Below are positions 19,175 through 28,704 of a stretch of DNA of 64,000 nt, piece by piece; positions within the stretch are counted from its first letter, which is position 1, and the number at the start of each line of letters is the position of its first letter. The notes under the pieces were generated by a model. It ran no database searches. It saw nothing but the letters and a program-made list of their open reading frames with translations, and was not told the DNA's origin. Origin of the DNA: Sphingomonas glacialis (GTDB lineage: Bacteria > Pseudomonadota > Alphaproteobacteria > Sphingomonadales > Sphingomonadaceae); assembly GCF_014653575.1 (NCBI RefSeq), contig NZ_BNAQ01000007.1, forward strand, positions 22,304 to 86,303. Reading direction: 5' to 3'. The translations under genes were made by a program, and so were the position numbers.

Positions 19175-19384
19175 ATGCTGACCGAAACCAGAACTTTCCT
19201 TCGCGACCGGGCCACTACCGAAGATGCAATGGCTGCGGCGACTGACTGTGGACCTGCGGCGTGGTCGCATTCTCATCTCGCACGTCTTTATCGCGAACGG
19301 TGTATTGATACTGCTGGTGAAGCCGGAGAGTGCGTAGACTGTACGATGGGCGCCGAGTGCCTCGTTATCAGGCGAGCTTGCTAA
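19175..19384 (+). CDS. Small Cys-rich protein of unknown function
   Basis: This 69-residue protein starts MLTETRTFLRDRATTEDAMA. It contains six Cys, including a CxxC in GECVDCTMGAEC and a C-terminal RRAC. A CxxC-plus-C pattern can bind Zn or an Fe-S cluster or act as a thiol switch, but no family was recognised. It has its own FixJ-like box, which argues it is a real, regulated gene. An upstream in-frame start at 19148 is less likely. IS5 is inserted 32 bases downstream. Confidence 0.52.
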   Translation: MLTETRTFLRDRATTEDAMAAATDCGPAAWSHSHLARLYRERCIDTAGEAGECVDCTMGAECLVIRRAC

Positions 19385-19415
19385 TATTTCTTCCATGGCT
19401 GTCGATTGCGCCCTA

Positions 19416-20252
19416 GGGTCAGGACTCATAACCACCAGGTGATGGCGGCTACGAGGTATATCGCGCCGACGAAGTTGGTGGCGAGTTTGTCGTAGCGGGT
19501 TGCGATGCGGCGATAATCCTTGAGGCGGCAGAACATGCGCTCGACGGCGTTTCGCCCCTTGTAGAGCGTGCGCGAGAAGCAGCTTTTCCAGCGGCGGTTG
19601 GCCTTTGATGGGATGTTGGGCACCGCGCCCTGACATTCGATCAGGTCGCGGATCGCGTTGGTGTCATATGCCTTGTCGGCCAGCACGATGGTACGCGGCG
19701 CAAGATCATCGAGCAGGACATCGGCGGCACGGCAGTCGGCGACGTTGCCGCCGGTCAGCAGGAAGCGGAGCGGGCGACCTTGGCCGTCGGTGAGCGCGTG
19801 GAGCTTGCTGTTTCGGCCACCTCGGCTGATCCCGATCGCCTGGACGAGCGCCCCCCTTTTCCGCCGCCTGCCGAGCGGTGGGCTTTCATGTGCGTGCTAT
19901 CGATCAGGACTTCGACAGGCGGCCCGCCCGCCGCTGCCAGCGTGACGAACATCTCCTGCCAGATGCCTTTTGCCGCCCACCGCTCGAACCGATTGTAGAG
20001 CGTCTTTCTCGGACCGTAGCAGGCGGGGGCATCTACCCACCGGCCACCCGACTTCACCACATGGATGATGCCGCTGATCACTCGCCGGTCATCGACCCGC
20101 GCGACACCTCGGATCTTGTTCGGCAGCAACGGACGAAGCCGCTCGAACTGCTCTTCGCTCAACCAGAACTCGCTCAAATTCAGGCTCCTGCTGTTGCCGA
20201 GCCTGAATCACATTCGCGCCGCCAAGGGAATCCCGTTTATGGGTCCTGACCC
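19416..20252 (-). mobile_element. IS5-family (IS427-type) insertion sequence
   Basis: The element is 837 bp with near-perfect inverted ends: left GGGTCAGGACTCATAA, right TTATGGGTCCTGACCC (one mismatch), flanked by TA on each side. It carries a two-frame transposase on the minus strand. Both frames are otherwise intact, so the element may be active. Confidence 0.85.
19426..20177 (-). CDS. IS5-family transposase, two frames joined by frameshifting
   Basis: The first frame (20177 to about 19850) reads MSEFWLSEEQFERLRPLLPN, then GRRVIS-type helices and VLIDSTHMKAHRSAGG, with the first catalytic Asp. The second frame (to 19426) supplies AIGISRGGRNSKLHALTDG, LADKAYD with the second Asp, and ERMFCRLKDYRRIATRYDK with the Glu and YREK-like motif. 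The join lies at AAAAGGGGGG (minus strand near 19860), a typical slippery run for programmed frameshifting in this group, so it is not read as damage. Confidence 0.83.
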
Positions 20253-20287
20253 TAGTTCAAAAGCGAACGGTCTTTCGGTGAGCGATG

Positions 20288-23200
20288 CTACCCACCATTC
20301 GGTACGGGTGCAATTTCGTTGGTTTGGGCGACACCTTCGGTGGACGACGGCCCTGATAAGGCTTTCGGCATATGGCCATCGGCGGCGGCCTGCGCGATTC
20401 GAGCAAGCTCTGGAAGCGACTTCGCATCCATCTTGTACATGATAGCCGCGCGGTGGTTCTCCACGGTGCGCTGACTGATACCGAGATCGGCAGCGATATT
20501 TTTGCTTGGATGACCCGCAAGAACCATGTCCATTACTTCGCGCTGTCGGATGGTCAGATCGGCAACATGCGCGGCCGCTTCTTCGTGAGCCGCGTCGTTG
20601 AGCCGGATATCGTGCGACTGGTCGATTGCGCGCGCAATGCTTGCCAGCAATTCCCCGCGACCCACCGGTTTTTCAATGAAATCACAGGCGCCCGTCCTCA
20701 TGGCCTCAACAGCGAGGCCGATGTCGCTGCTCCCAGTGATCAGGATCGCGGGCAGGTGATCTCCCCGGGCGCGAAGGTGTTCGATTAGCGACACCCCACT
20801 CATCCCGGGCAGGTGAGCGTCAACCAGGAGGCACCCGTCCTTGCCAGGCTTATAGGCCTCTAAAAAAGCCTCCGCAGTGGCGAAACCTTCGACTCTTTGC
20901 CCATCATCTTCAAGCACGTCGCGGATGGTCGCTAATATGCCCGGATCATCATCGATCACGTATGCCACGGCTGCGCCTACCATCGCAGCCGCTCCGACGC
21001 GGTGCAAGGATGACGGCTGTGCGCTTTCCAGAAGTCGCTCGATTGCCGAACGGAGTTCCCGCGCTTGCACCGGTTTGCTTAGCTGTATGCAATCGCCTGC
21101 CGCGATTCGCGCCAGCGCCTCGCTCGAAATATCCCCGGTTAGAATGATCGCTGGAAGACCATCCGGCAAATTGGCGCGAAGCCCCCGCAAAAGATCGATT
21201 CCATCCGTGCCCCCCGGGAGATTATAGTCGGTTAACAGGAGTTCTGGCTTGAGCGCACCGCCGGCGATGAGCTTGAGTGCGGAAGCCGCGCTGGTTGCTG
21301 TTTGGACGATATGCCCGTCGCCCCGGAGCAACTGTTCAAGCAGTTCGACAACGTCCGGATCATCGTCGACAATGACGATTTTGCAGGTACGCCGTGCCGG
21401 CATCCCGATGGAATCGGCGTTAAGTGCCTCTATTACTGGGTTGGAGAGCTTTGTAGCTGGACTCGTGACCGTAATGGTAAAGACCGAACCCTTGTTCGGC
21501 TTCGACCGCACATTGACGGCATGGCCGAGGAGGTGGCCGAGGCGTTGCACGATTGACAAACCCAAGCCCAAGCCAAGGCTTCTTTCCCGCGCGGTGTTAT
21601 TAATCTGATGAAATTCTTCGAAGATGGCATGAAGCTCATCGGCTGCGATCCCGATACCGGTATCCCACACTTCGATGCAGAGCACATTGCCGCGAAGACG
21701 GCAGCCGAGCAGCACTTTTCCCCGCTTCGTATATTTGATGGCGTTCCCAAGCAGGTTGCGGATCATCTGCGTAAGCAGGGTCGGATCGCTGTGCACCAGC
21801 GCAGAACTTTGCAAGATATGGAGCGAAAGATTGCGCGATTGCGCAAGATAGCTGAATTCATCCCGCAAGAGATCTAGGACATCGGCAATGGGGAAGGTTG
21901 CCGGCTTGGCTTCGACGACGCCGGCTTCGATCTGGTTGATGTCGAGTAGAGCATTGAGCATCCCGGACATGGCCGCCAGCGTTTGTCCCTGACGGGAGAG
22001 CAGCTTCTTCGGCTTTTCGGCCTCGACAGACTGGGTCAGCAGTTCCTGAAGAAGCGTCAGCGACTGCAGAGGCTGGCGCAGGTCATGGCTCGCCGCCGCG
22101 AGAAACCGAGACTTGGCGAGGTTGGCGCGTTCCGCTTCGATCTTGGCGAGTTCGAGCGCCTTCGCAGCGATCTTTCGCTCGGTGGTGTCGGCGAAGGTGA
22201 TAACGACACCTTCAACATTGCCATCATGCGCGCGGTAGGGAAATACCCGCCGGAGAAACCATGTGTCCTTCGGCGCGCTGATTTCGCGCTCGATCAAGAT
22301 GTGATCGGATAGGACCCGGTTAGCATCGGTCAGCAGCTCGGGATCGGTAGCGATCGGCCGCAGGTCCGCGATTGGTCGTCCGATGTCCCCGGCTATTATG
22401 CTAAACAACGACTTGATCGCAGGTGTGTAGAATCGGATTTTAAGGTCGATATCGAGAAATAGCGTTGCTACATTGGTACTGTAGAGAACGTTCTGTAGAT
22501 CGTCCGACGTCAATCGCTGGCGCTCCAGCGTTTCCTGAAGCTGGCTGTTGAGTGCGGTCAATTCCTCGTTCAGAGATTGCAGCTCCTCCTTCGATGTGAG
22601 CAGCTCCTCGTTGGTTGACTGGAACTCCTCGTTGACCGAAAGTGCCTCTTCGTTGATCGTCTTCTGTTCCTGGCTAGAAGTTTCCTGGTTCAGGATTGAA
22701 TTTTGGAATTCAGCCTGGGTCGCTTCGAGCTCGTGCTCAAGTTCTGCAACACGCGCGGCGTCGCTGCGATTTAGGAGTGACGGCGCACTTGCGCTTTCGC
22801 TTGCCTCCTCGACGAAGCAGATGAGCAGCAAATCCTCTTGGTCGTCGGCAACCGCCTGGACATCGATACGAAACCAGATGGTACTGCCATCAAGGGTCAC
22901 GCGCGAGCGGCCTCCATCGACGCGCGGGGCCGCCTTGCTGACCTTGTCGATCGCGAGCCGAAGCTTGGTTCGTAGGGTCGGGCTCGCCATGGCGAGTAGA
23001 TCGAGCGTGGCATAGCCCGGCGCGATGCGCAGATAGCGATCGGTCGGCCCCATCGAGTAGAGACACTGCCCCTTGCGATTGATCAGAATCGCTGCGGGCG
23101 CGTGGCTGGCGATGACGGCCTTGCGGCAAATATCCGCCAACGTGGATTGGCGCATTGGCGAGGCGGATCTGTCGTCCGTGCCAAGCGATGGCAGGGTATC

Positions 23201-24793
23201 GCCAAAGCCTAAAGGAAAGCCGGTATTACTGGTCCTGCTTCGCGCGATATGCCGGTAGACGCGTTCGGACTTTGCGATCACCTCAAACCGGTCTTCGGCC
23301 TTACCTACTGTTTCGGATGAGCCCAGAACGAGGACTCCACCTTCGCGCAGGGCGAAATGGAAGAGCGATATCACCTTGGCCTGCGCCTCGGGATTTAGAT
23401 AGATCAGGAGATTGCGGCAGGAGACGAGATCGATCTTTGGGAAGGGCGGATCTGACAATACGTCCTGCACGGTGAAGACGACATCGCCGCGCAGGCCCGT
23501 CGCCACTCGGTACCCGGCCTCGTCCTTGACGAAAAAGCGCGCAAGCTGATCTGCTGGAACTGCGTGTGCGATGTCGAAGGGATACAGCCCTTCGCGTGCG
23601 GTCGCGATGGCGCCCATATCGATGTCGGATGCGAAGATCTGCAGCTTTATGTCCCGCCCAGACGCTTTGATTGCGTCACGGCAGATCATCCCGATCGAAT
23701 AGGCCTCTTCTCCCGTGCTGCACCCGGCGACCCATATCCTGAGCGCCTTATGCTCCGGTAGATTATCGACGAGATCAGGAATGATTGTCTTAGCCAGTGC
23801 CGCAAAGATCGTTGGATCCCGGAAGAAGCTAGTCACATTGATCAACAGGTCCTTCGCGAGTAGGTCGCGCTCGGCCGGGTCTCTACGGAGCAGATCGAGA
23901 TAGCCGGCAAGATTACCGCGCTCGAGCGCGAGAAAGGCGATCCGCCGTTCGATGCGACGTTCGAGCGTCCCCGGCTTGTACTGCCGGAAATCGTGAGGCG
24001 TCTTGTCCTTGAGGAAGCCGATGATCTCGTCCAGGCCTGTCGGGAGCGGCAACAAGGGTTCCTTCGGCTCTGCCGGCCTATTCACGATCTCAACCTGGCG
24101 GGCGGCAAGCGCCTGCGGTATATCATCTAATTCAAGGATCCGATCGACCAATCCTGTTCCGATCGCGCTGCGCGGCATCCCGTCATATTCAGCCTCTTCG
24201 GGCTTTTGTGCGATCACGTAGCCGCCTGCGGCCTTGAGTGCGGAAATCCCTCCACTGCCATCCGCACCTGTTCCAGATAGGATGACGCCGACCGTCTGTT
24301 GGCCATAGCGCTCGGCCAACGAACGCAACAAAAAATCGAAAGGTAGCCGGGCACCATGGAGTGCCTGGCGGGGGGAAAGCTGCAAAGCACCGGCGCGAAC
24401 GGAAAGATATCGGCCTGGCGGAATGACATAGATATGATCGGGGTTGATGGGGCAGTCGTCGGTCGCGTCGACGATTTTCATTTTGGTGTGTTCGGCCAGC
24501 AGGTCGACCATCATGCTCTTGTGAGTCGGATCAAGATGCTGGACGAGAATAAACGCCATGCCCGTGTTCGGCGGGATCGCGTCCAGCAATTTGGATGCAG
24601 CATCCAACCCCCCGGCTGACGCCCCAATGGCGATGATCGGCATCATGCCAGGAGGGCCTCTGGCGGCAAGTGCGGTCGCGCCTTCTGCCGCCTTGGGCGA
24701 CGCAAGACGGGTCTCATGGTTGGGGCGCGGATCCGCCGAACGTGCGTTGTCTGCCGTCATGCAACACGGCGTAGCACTCTTCCGCCTCTTCAC
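20288..24793 (-). CDS. CheB-CheR-PAS-histidine kinase-REC-REC-HTH hybrid signalling protein
   Basis: The protein has 1501 residues. Approximate order: CheB domain (50-235, IGASAGGLDA), CheR domain (255-520, VAGCSTGEEAYSIGM), a PAS-like segment (560-650), a Glu/Gln-rich coiled coil (670-745), PAS (750-850), HisKA (AASHDLRQPLQSL), ATPase (LLGNAIKYT, DTGIGIA, LGLGLSI), receiver 1 (VIVDDDPD, Asp in LLLTDYNLPGG), receiver 2 (YVIDDDPG, Asp in LLVDAHLPGM, Lys in IEKPVG) and a FixJ/LuxR helix-turn-helix (LTIRQREVMDMV, GISQRTVENHR). A full phosphorelay from sensing to DNA binding sits in one chain. All key residues are present. It diverges from dps; the box at 24845 points to dps. Confidence 0.9.
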   Translation of the reverse strand: MKRRKSATPCCMTADNARSADPRPNHETRLASPKAAEGATALAARGPPGMMPIIAIGASAGGLDAASKLLDAIPPNTGMAFILVQHLDPTHKSMMVDLLAEHTKMKIVDATDDCPINPDHIYVIPPGRYLSVRAGALQLSPRQALHGARLPFDFLLRSLAERYGQQTVGVILSGTGADGSGGISALKAAGGYVIAQKPEEAEYDGMPRSAIGTGLVDRILELDDIPQALAARQVEIVNRPAEPKEPLLPLPTGLDEIIGFLKDKTPHDFRQYKPGTLERRIERRIAFLALERGNLAGYLDLLRRDPAERDLLAKDLLINVTSFFRDPTIFAALAKTIIPDLVDNLPEHKALRIWVAGCSTGEEAYSIGMICRDAIKASGRDIKLQIFASDIDMGAIATAREGLYPFDIAHAVPADQLARFFVKDEAGYRVATGLRGDVVFTVQDVLSDPPFPKIDLVSCRNLLIYLNPEAQAKVISLFHFALREGGVLVLGSSETVGKAEDRFEVIAKSERVYRHIARSRTSNTGFPLGFGDTLPSLGTDDRSASPMRQSTLADICRKAVIASHAPAAILINRKGQCLYSMGPTDRYLRIAPGYATLDLLAMASPTLRTKLRLAIDKVSKAAPRVDGGRSRVTLDGSTIWFRIDVQAVADDQEDLLLICFVEEASESASAPSLLNRSDAARVAELEHELEATQAEFQNSILNQETSSQEQKTINEEALSVNEEFQSTNEELLTSKEELQSLNEELTALNSQLQETLERQRLTSDDLQNVLYSTNVATLFLDIDLKIRFYTPAIKSLFSIIAGDIGRPIADLRPIATDPELLTDANRVLSDHILIEREISAPKDTWFLRRVFPYRAHDGNVEGVVITFADTTERKIAAKALELAKIEAERANLAKSRFLAAASHDLRQPLQSLTLLQELLTQSVEAEKPKKLLSRQGQTLAAMSGMLNALLDINQIEAGVVEAKPATFPIADVLDLLRDEFSYLAQSRNLSLHILQSSALVHSDPTLLTQMIRNLLGNAIKYTKRGKVLLGCRLRGNVLCIEVWDTGIGIAADELHAIFEEFHQINNTARERSLGLGLGLSIVQRLGHLLGHAVNVRSKPNKGSVFTITVTSPATKLSNPVIEALNADSIGMPARRTCKIVIVDDDPDVVELLEQLLRGDGHIVQTATSAASALKLIAGGALKPELLLTDYNLPGGTDGIDLLRGLRANLPDGLPAIILTGDISSEALARIAAGDCIQLSKPVQARELRSAIERLLESAQPSSLHRVGAAAMVGAAVAYVIDDDPGILATIRDVLEDDGQRVEGFATAEAFLEAYKPGKDGCLLVDAHLPGMSGVSLIEHLRARGDHLPAILITGSSDIGLAVEAMRTGACDFIEKPVGRGELLASIARAIDQSHDIRLNDAAHEEAAAHVADLTIRQREVMDMVLAGHPSKNIAADLGISQRTVENHRAAIMYKMDAKSLPELARIAQAAADGHMPKALSGPSSTEGVAQTNEIAPVPNGG

Positions 24794-24844
24794 TCATACT
24801 TATAGTGACTCCGGACATGAATTCGCCGTCACGCTTTTGAAGCG

Positions 24845-24863
24845 TGAGTAGTTTCCGAGACTG
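24845..24863 (+). promoter_or_regulatory. FixJ-like box upstream of dps
   Basis: TGAGTAGTTTCCGAGACTG is one of the closest copies (18 of 19). It points to dps, 110 bases before its ATG, and lies 51 bases upstream of the divergent hybrid kinase gene. Confidence 0.63.
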
Positions 24864-24973
24864 ACCGCGCGACCGTCGAAGGGCCATTGTCGCGGCCGAC
24901 CCTGATGACGAAGCTGCTCAAGATGGCGAGCGGGTTTGCATCAAAGGCCGGTGGGGCGGCCTGGAGCTTGACC

Positions 24974-25452
24974 ATGTACCCAACGAGAAACAGCTTGCCC
25001 GAGCAAGTCCGTGCGCAATCGAACGAGATTTTGAACAAGCACTTGGCCGCCGCGATCGATATCCACGCGCAGCTCAAGCAGGCGCACTGGAATGTCCGGG
25101 GGCCGGCGTTCATTGCCATCCGTGAGCTGTTCGACCGAATTTCGGCAGAGGTCGAGGCGATGTCGGACCTAATCGCCGAACGCGTTGCGGGGCTTGGCGG
25201 AACGGCGCGCGGTACCATCCAGCTGGCGAGCGAGCGCTCGTTTCTTGCGCCCTATCAGCTCGGTATCGGATCCGAGCAAACCCATCTTTCGGCTGTCGCC
25301 GAGGCTTTGGCGTCATTCGGGACCTCGACGCGCGCGACCATCGGGGAGCAATCACCTTTGGCGATGCGGACACCGCAGACCTTTTCACCGGCATATCACG
25401 CAATATCGACAAGCATCTCTGGATCGTTGAGTCGCACCATGTCCCTGCGTGA
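24974..25452 (+). pseudogene. dps: Dps ferritin-like DNA-protection protein, one frameshift
   Basis: From ATG 24974 (GGAG seven bases upstream) the sequence has the Dps ferroxidase motif HWNVRGPAF and FDRISAEVEAMSDLIAERV (His/Asp/Glu iron ligands), and AERVAGLGGTARGT. At about 25354 (GAGCAATCACC) one base is missing. The next frame supplies TFGDADTADLFTGISRNIDK, then HLWIVESH and ends VPA-stop at 25450-25452, giving the normal length of about 160 residues. Dps stores iron and shields DNA from peroxide. One indel separates this from an intact gene. Confidence 0.78.
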
Positions 25453-25599
25453 ACGTCTAGGGCGCAACGCCGACCACCGCGGGGTACCAGCGTCGCCGGA
25501 TGAAGCTGGCACGAGCCACGATGATGAGCAGGGACCGGCGAGACGGCTGCCGCGCTCGATTACGAATTGGGTCAATGAAGGCGGCGCAGGAGAGGACCG

Positions 25600-25986
25600 G
25601 TGACCGCTGGACGCAGGATCGTCATTGTCGAAGATGACGTCCTCATCGCCATGGATCTCGCCGATCTTTTAATAGCGATGGGCCATGACGTTTGCAGGAT
25701 CGCGACGACCGAGGCCGAGGCCGTGGAGGCAGCGATGGCTTTGGAGCCCGATCTGATGATCGTCGACGGGAATCTTGCCGAGGGCAGCGGGGTGTCGGCG
25801 ATGCGTCAGATCCTAGCACGCGGCTTTGTCACCCATTTCTATATAACCGGTGATCCGGTCCAACTTTTGAAGATCGCGCCGAATGCCGTGGTCGTGGCCA
25901 AGCCGTTCAATATGCGTGCTCTGGTTACAGGTATGGCCAAGGCAGGCCGCGTGAAAGCCAGCGTGACCGGCGGGGTGGAATCGTAG
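25600..25986 (+). CDS. Single-domain response regulator
   Basis: The protein has 128 residues from a GTG start. Acidic pair VEDDVLIAMDLADLL, phospho-acceptor Asp in LMIVDGNLAEGSG, a switch Thr in FYITGDP and Lys in VVAKPFNM are all present, so it should be phosphorylated. It has no output domain. It may act as a phosphate sink or relay for the kinases in this window. Stretch 25453-25599 before it holds no gene that I can see. Confidence 0.8.
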   Translation: MTAGRRIVIVEDDVLIAMDLADLLIAMGHDVCRIATTEAEAVEAAMALEPDLMIVDGNLAEGSGVSAMRQILARGFVTHFYITGDPVQLLKIAPNAVVVAKPFNMRALVTGMAKAGRVKASVTGGVES

Positions 25987-26003
25987 CGAGTTACGAGCGT
26001 GGC

Positions 26004-27134
26004 TTAAACCGTGCCCGACTTGATTGTGTCCTGCGACACCTCGCCCACCGGAACGGCGCCTTCGTCCAATTTTGAGGTGATCGTGGGCACCAACCGCTGC
26101 GCGCGCCAAGCGCTTGGAATGAAAGAAGGCAATGTCAGGCCGAAAAACCGGCTTCCGCGACGCTTGCGCGCATCTTCGACTGGATCTCCGAACCGGTCGC
26201 GCCGCTGTGCGCTAAAGGCCTTGTCGGTTTGCGGTTTGACGAACAAAACGACGACATCAGGATGTGCGGCGCGGACATGTTGCTCGAGGGCGATCACTTG
26301 TTGCTCGACCTGCGAAATCGTCCGCTCATCAGAGAATTCAAGGCTGAGGGCAGCCAATATCTGATCAGGGGAGAGTTGGACTGTCAGTAAGCCGTTCGCA
26401 CGCGTGACGAATGGCTCGGCGGCAGCGATTGCCAGGATCGATCGCGACAAGTGCGGATCAGCACGCTCTCCTATCAGTAGGCTCTTGCTTTCACGGGCCA
26501 GCAGGACGGCCGTCCCACCCAGGATCACGCCGATGATGATCGACGCCACGCCGTCCAACCAGGGTTGCTGAAATGCGACGGCCGAAGCGGTTCCGATTGC
26601 GGCGACGACGAGGCCCAGCAAGGCCGCGCTGTTTTCAAACAGGATCATGAACGACGGCGGATCCTTGCTCTCGCGAAAGGCTGCGTAAAAGCCAAGCTCG
26701 CCGCTGGCGGCTTTAAACTGCTTGAAGGACACCAGCCATGCCCACCCTTCCAACCCAAAGGCGACGCCGAGCACCGCATAGTTGATCAACGGATGCTGGA
26801 TTGCTTCGGGGTGAAGCACGTGATTGACGCCCTCGTAGACAGCAAATCCCGCGCCGACGGCGAACACCAGCAGAGCAACGATAAAGCTCCAAAAGTATAG
26901 CTCGCGCCCATAGCCCAAGGGGTGTTCGATATCAGGCCGGTGCCCGGCGCGGCGAATGCCATAGAGGAGCAGGATCCCGTTTCCGGCATCGACGAAGGAA
27001 TGGATCGCTTCGCTCGTCATGGCGGAACTGCCGGTCCACAGCGCGGCCGCGGACTTTGCGAGCGCGACCAGCACGTCGCCGGCCAAGGCGGCGCGGACGG
27101 CGGGCGTGGAGGAGTTTTTGCGTCTTGATACCAT
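26004..27134 (-). CDS. Cation diffusion facilitator (CDF) family transporter
   Basis: The protein has 376 residues from ATG 27134, with SSAMTSEAIHSFVDAGNGIL (the HxxxD site of helix 2), HPLGYGRELYFWSFI, and further helices to LLIGERADPHLSRSIL. A cytoplasmic domain of the usual ferredoxin-like type follows (VVVLFVKPQ). CDF proteins export Zn, Fe, Mn or similar cations by proton exchange. The open frame extends far upstream of 27134 but opposite another gene, so that part is not used. The substrate is not determined by visible residues. Confidence 0.82.
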   Translation of the reverse strand: MVSRRKNSSTPAVRAALAGDVLVALAKSAAALWTGSSAMTSEAIHSFVDAGNGILLLYGIRRAGHRPDIEHPLGYGRELYFWSFIVALLVFAVGAGFAVYEGVNHVLHPEAIQHPLINYAVLGVAFGLEGWAWLVSFKQFKAASGELGFYAAFRESKDPPSFMILFENSAALLGLVVAAIGTASAVAFQQPWLDGVASIIIGVILGGTAVLLARESKSLLIGERADPHLSRSILAIAAAEPFVTRANGLLTVQLSPDQILAALSLEFSDERTISQVEQQVIALEQHVRAAHPDVVVLFVKPQTDKAFSAQRRDRFGDPVEDARKRRGSRFFGLTLPSFIPSAWRAQRLVPTITSKLDEGAVPVGEVSQDTIKSGTV

Positions 27135-27223
27135 GGTTCGTCCGTCGAACGTGCGGCCCTCAGGCGGCGGCTGGATCGCTAGCGCGCGCTCGCGCTCCCG
27201 AGCGCAGGGGGTCTCAGGCCGCT

Positions 27224-28414
27224 TTATCCGGCGCGATGCGACGCGAGATCGATGACGAAGCGATAGCGCACGTCCTTGCGCTCGACCCGAAGATACGCGT
27301 CGTCGATCTGATCGGGGCGGATCAGCTCGATCTGCGGCCGAATGCCGTTGGTGCAGCAATAGTCGACCACGTCCTGCGTCTCGGGCATGCCGCCGATGCA
27401 GGACCCGACGATCGATCGCCGCTGGCTCCACAAGGCGCCGCCACTGACGCCGGCAATCGTGCCGGGCGCGCCGACGTTGACGAAGATGCCGTCCAGCCGG
27501 AGCAGCGGCAGGAAGGGCGCGACGTCGAACGGGAAGGGGATCGTCGACAGCATGAAATCGAAACGGTCCGTCATCTCCCCGACCAGCGGGATCGGGTCGG
27601 TCGCAGCCGGTTGCCACACGACGACGTCTTTCGCGCCCATGGCATAGGCGTCCTTGGCCTTGTCCGCGCTCGTCGTGAAGACGGTCGCTTCGGCACCGCG
27701 ATAAACCGCGAGCTTCAGCGCCATATGCCCCAGCCCACCGAGCCCGATCACCGCGAAGCGTTGGCCCGAACCCAGGCGCCAATGCTGCATCGGGGAAAAG
27801 GTCGTGATGCCCGAGCACAATAACGGCGCGGTCGACGCCAGATCCGCGCCATCGGGGATTTTGACGACGAAGCGGTCGCGCACCACGATCCGTTCGGCAT
27901 AGCCGCCGTGCGTCTGCCCGGGACCGCGCGGGTCGGGCGAGGCATAGGTCAGCGTCGTGCCCGTCGTGCAATATTGCTCCAGACCCGCCGTGCAATTGTC
28001 GCAGACGCAGCAGCTGTCGACCATGCAGCCCACCCCGGCAAAATCTCCGGGCGAGAACCGGGTGACCGCTTGGCCGACGGCGGATACCCGACCGACGAAC
28101 TCATGCCCCGGCACCATCGGAAACGGCTGTTCGCCCCATTCCCCGCGGATCATGTGGATGTCGCTGTGGCACACGCCGCAATAGAGGATGTCGATCGCGA
28201 CATCGTCCGGTAGCAGCGCGCGGCGGTCGATGTTCATGCCGTGGATCGGCCCGTTGCTGTGAAGCGCGCCATAAGCCCGGGTAGGTGCGCCATGATGCTC
28301 GACGATCTGCGAAGGGTTGCTCCGTGTCCGCACGGTTTCCACGCTGTCGGCGAATTGCTCCGGGAAGAATGTATCTGTCACAACGGTCTCCAACGTTTCG
28401 CGGTTATCAGCCAT
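27224..28414 (-). CDS. Zn-dependent alcohol dehydrogenase (cinnamyl/YahK-like)
   Basis: The protein has about 396 residues. Catalytic-zinc residues are in YCGVCHSDIHMIRGEWG and GHEFVGRVSAVG. Structural-zinc Cys are in CCVCDNCTAGLEQYC, and the NADP-type Rossmann motif is GLGGLGHMALKLAV. The cinnamyl-alcohol/YahK group reduces aldehydes with NADPH. The N-terminus is about 40 residues longer than usual, and ATG 28414 was chosen. A FixJ-like box lies 60 bases upstream. It is one of four Zn alcohol dehydrogenases in the window. Confidence 0.87.
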   Translation of the reverse strand: MADNRETLETVVTDTFFPEQFADSVETVRTRSNPSQIVEHHGAPTRAYGALHSNGPIHGMNIDRRALLPDDVAIDILYCGVCHSDIHMIRGEWGEQPFPMVPGHEFVGRVSAVGQAVTRFSPGDFAGVGCMVDSCCVCDNCTAGLEQYCTTGTTLTYASPDPRGPGQTHGGYAERIVVRDRFVVKIPDGADLASTAPLLCSGITTFSPMQHWRLGSGQRFAVIGLGGLGHMALKLAVYRGAEATVFTTSADKAKDAYAMGAKDVVVWQPAATDPIPLVGEMTDRFDFMLSTIPFPFDVAPFLPLLRLDGIFVNVGAPGTIAGVSGGALWSQRRSIVGSCIGGMPETQDVVDYCCTNGIRPQIELIRPDQIDDAYLRVERKDVRYRFVIDLASHRAG

Positions 28415-28474
28415 GCCCAGCAGTGCGATCGCGACGAGCAAGGGACGGGACTGCGCCAAGGTGCCTCTGCCCAA

Positions 28475-28493
28475 CAGGACCGGAAACTACCCA
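28475..28493 (-). promoter_or_regulatory. FixJ-like box upstream of the 27-28 kb alcohol dehydrogenase
   Basis: On the minus strand it reads TGGGTAGTTTCCGGTCCTG, 60 bases before ATG 28414. With the box at 28686 it serves a divergent pair. Confidence 0.62.
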
Positions 28494-28685
28494 GGGACCG
28501 AGGATACGAGGTCACCGCGGCGACGAACGGGCATCTCCGCATGGTCTGCAGGTCACGACATCTTCGTCGGCGGTCGAGGGCACATGTGTGAGAATACGCG
28601 ACCATAAGGGCATGTTTCAGCGATTTGCCTGCGTCTGCTTGAGCGTGGTGATATCCGTTGCCAGGACTTCGGTGCCTGCGAGGTC

Positions 28686-28704
28686 TGCGTAGATTCCGAT
28701 GCTT
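28686..28704 (+). promoter_or_regulatory. FixJ-like box upstream of the CYTH-CHAD gene
   Basis: TGCGTAGATTCCGATGCTT lies 62 bases before ATG 28767 and points towards it. It is less perfect in its right half. Confidence 0.52.

Noticed and set aside
19850..19870. Frameshift in the IS5 transposase as evidence of decay
   Set aside because: A slippery A4G6 run at the join fits normal programmed frameshifting in this IS group.
26004..27995. Long extension of the CDF transporter frame to 663 residues
   Set aside because: The extra 287 residues lie opposite, and in a different frame from, the alcohol dehydrogenase coding sequence and show no family pattern; ATG 27134 gives the normal transporter length.
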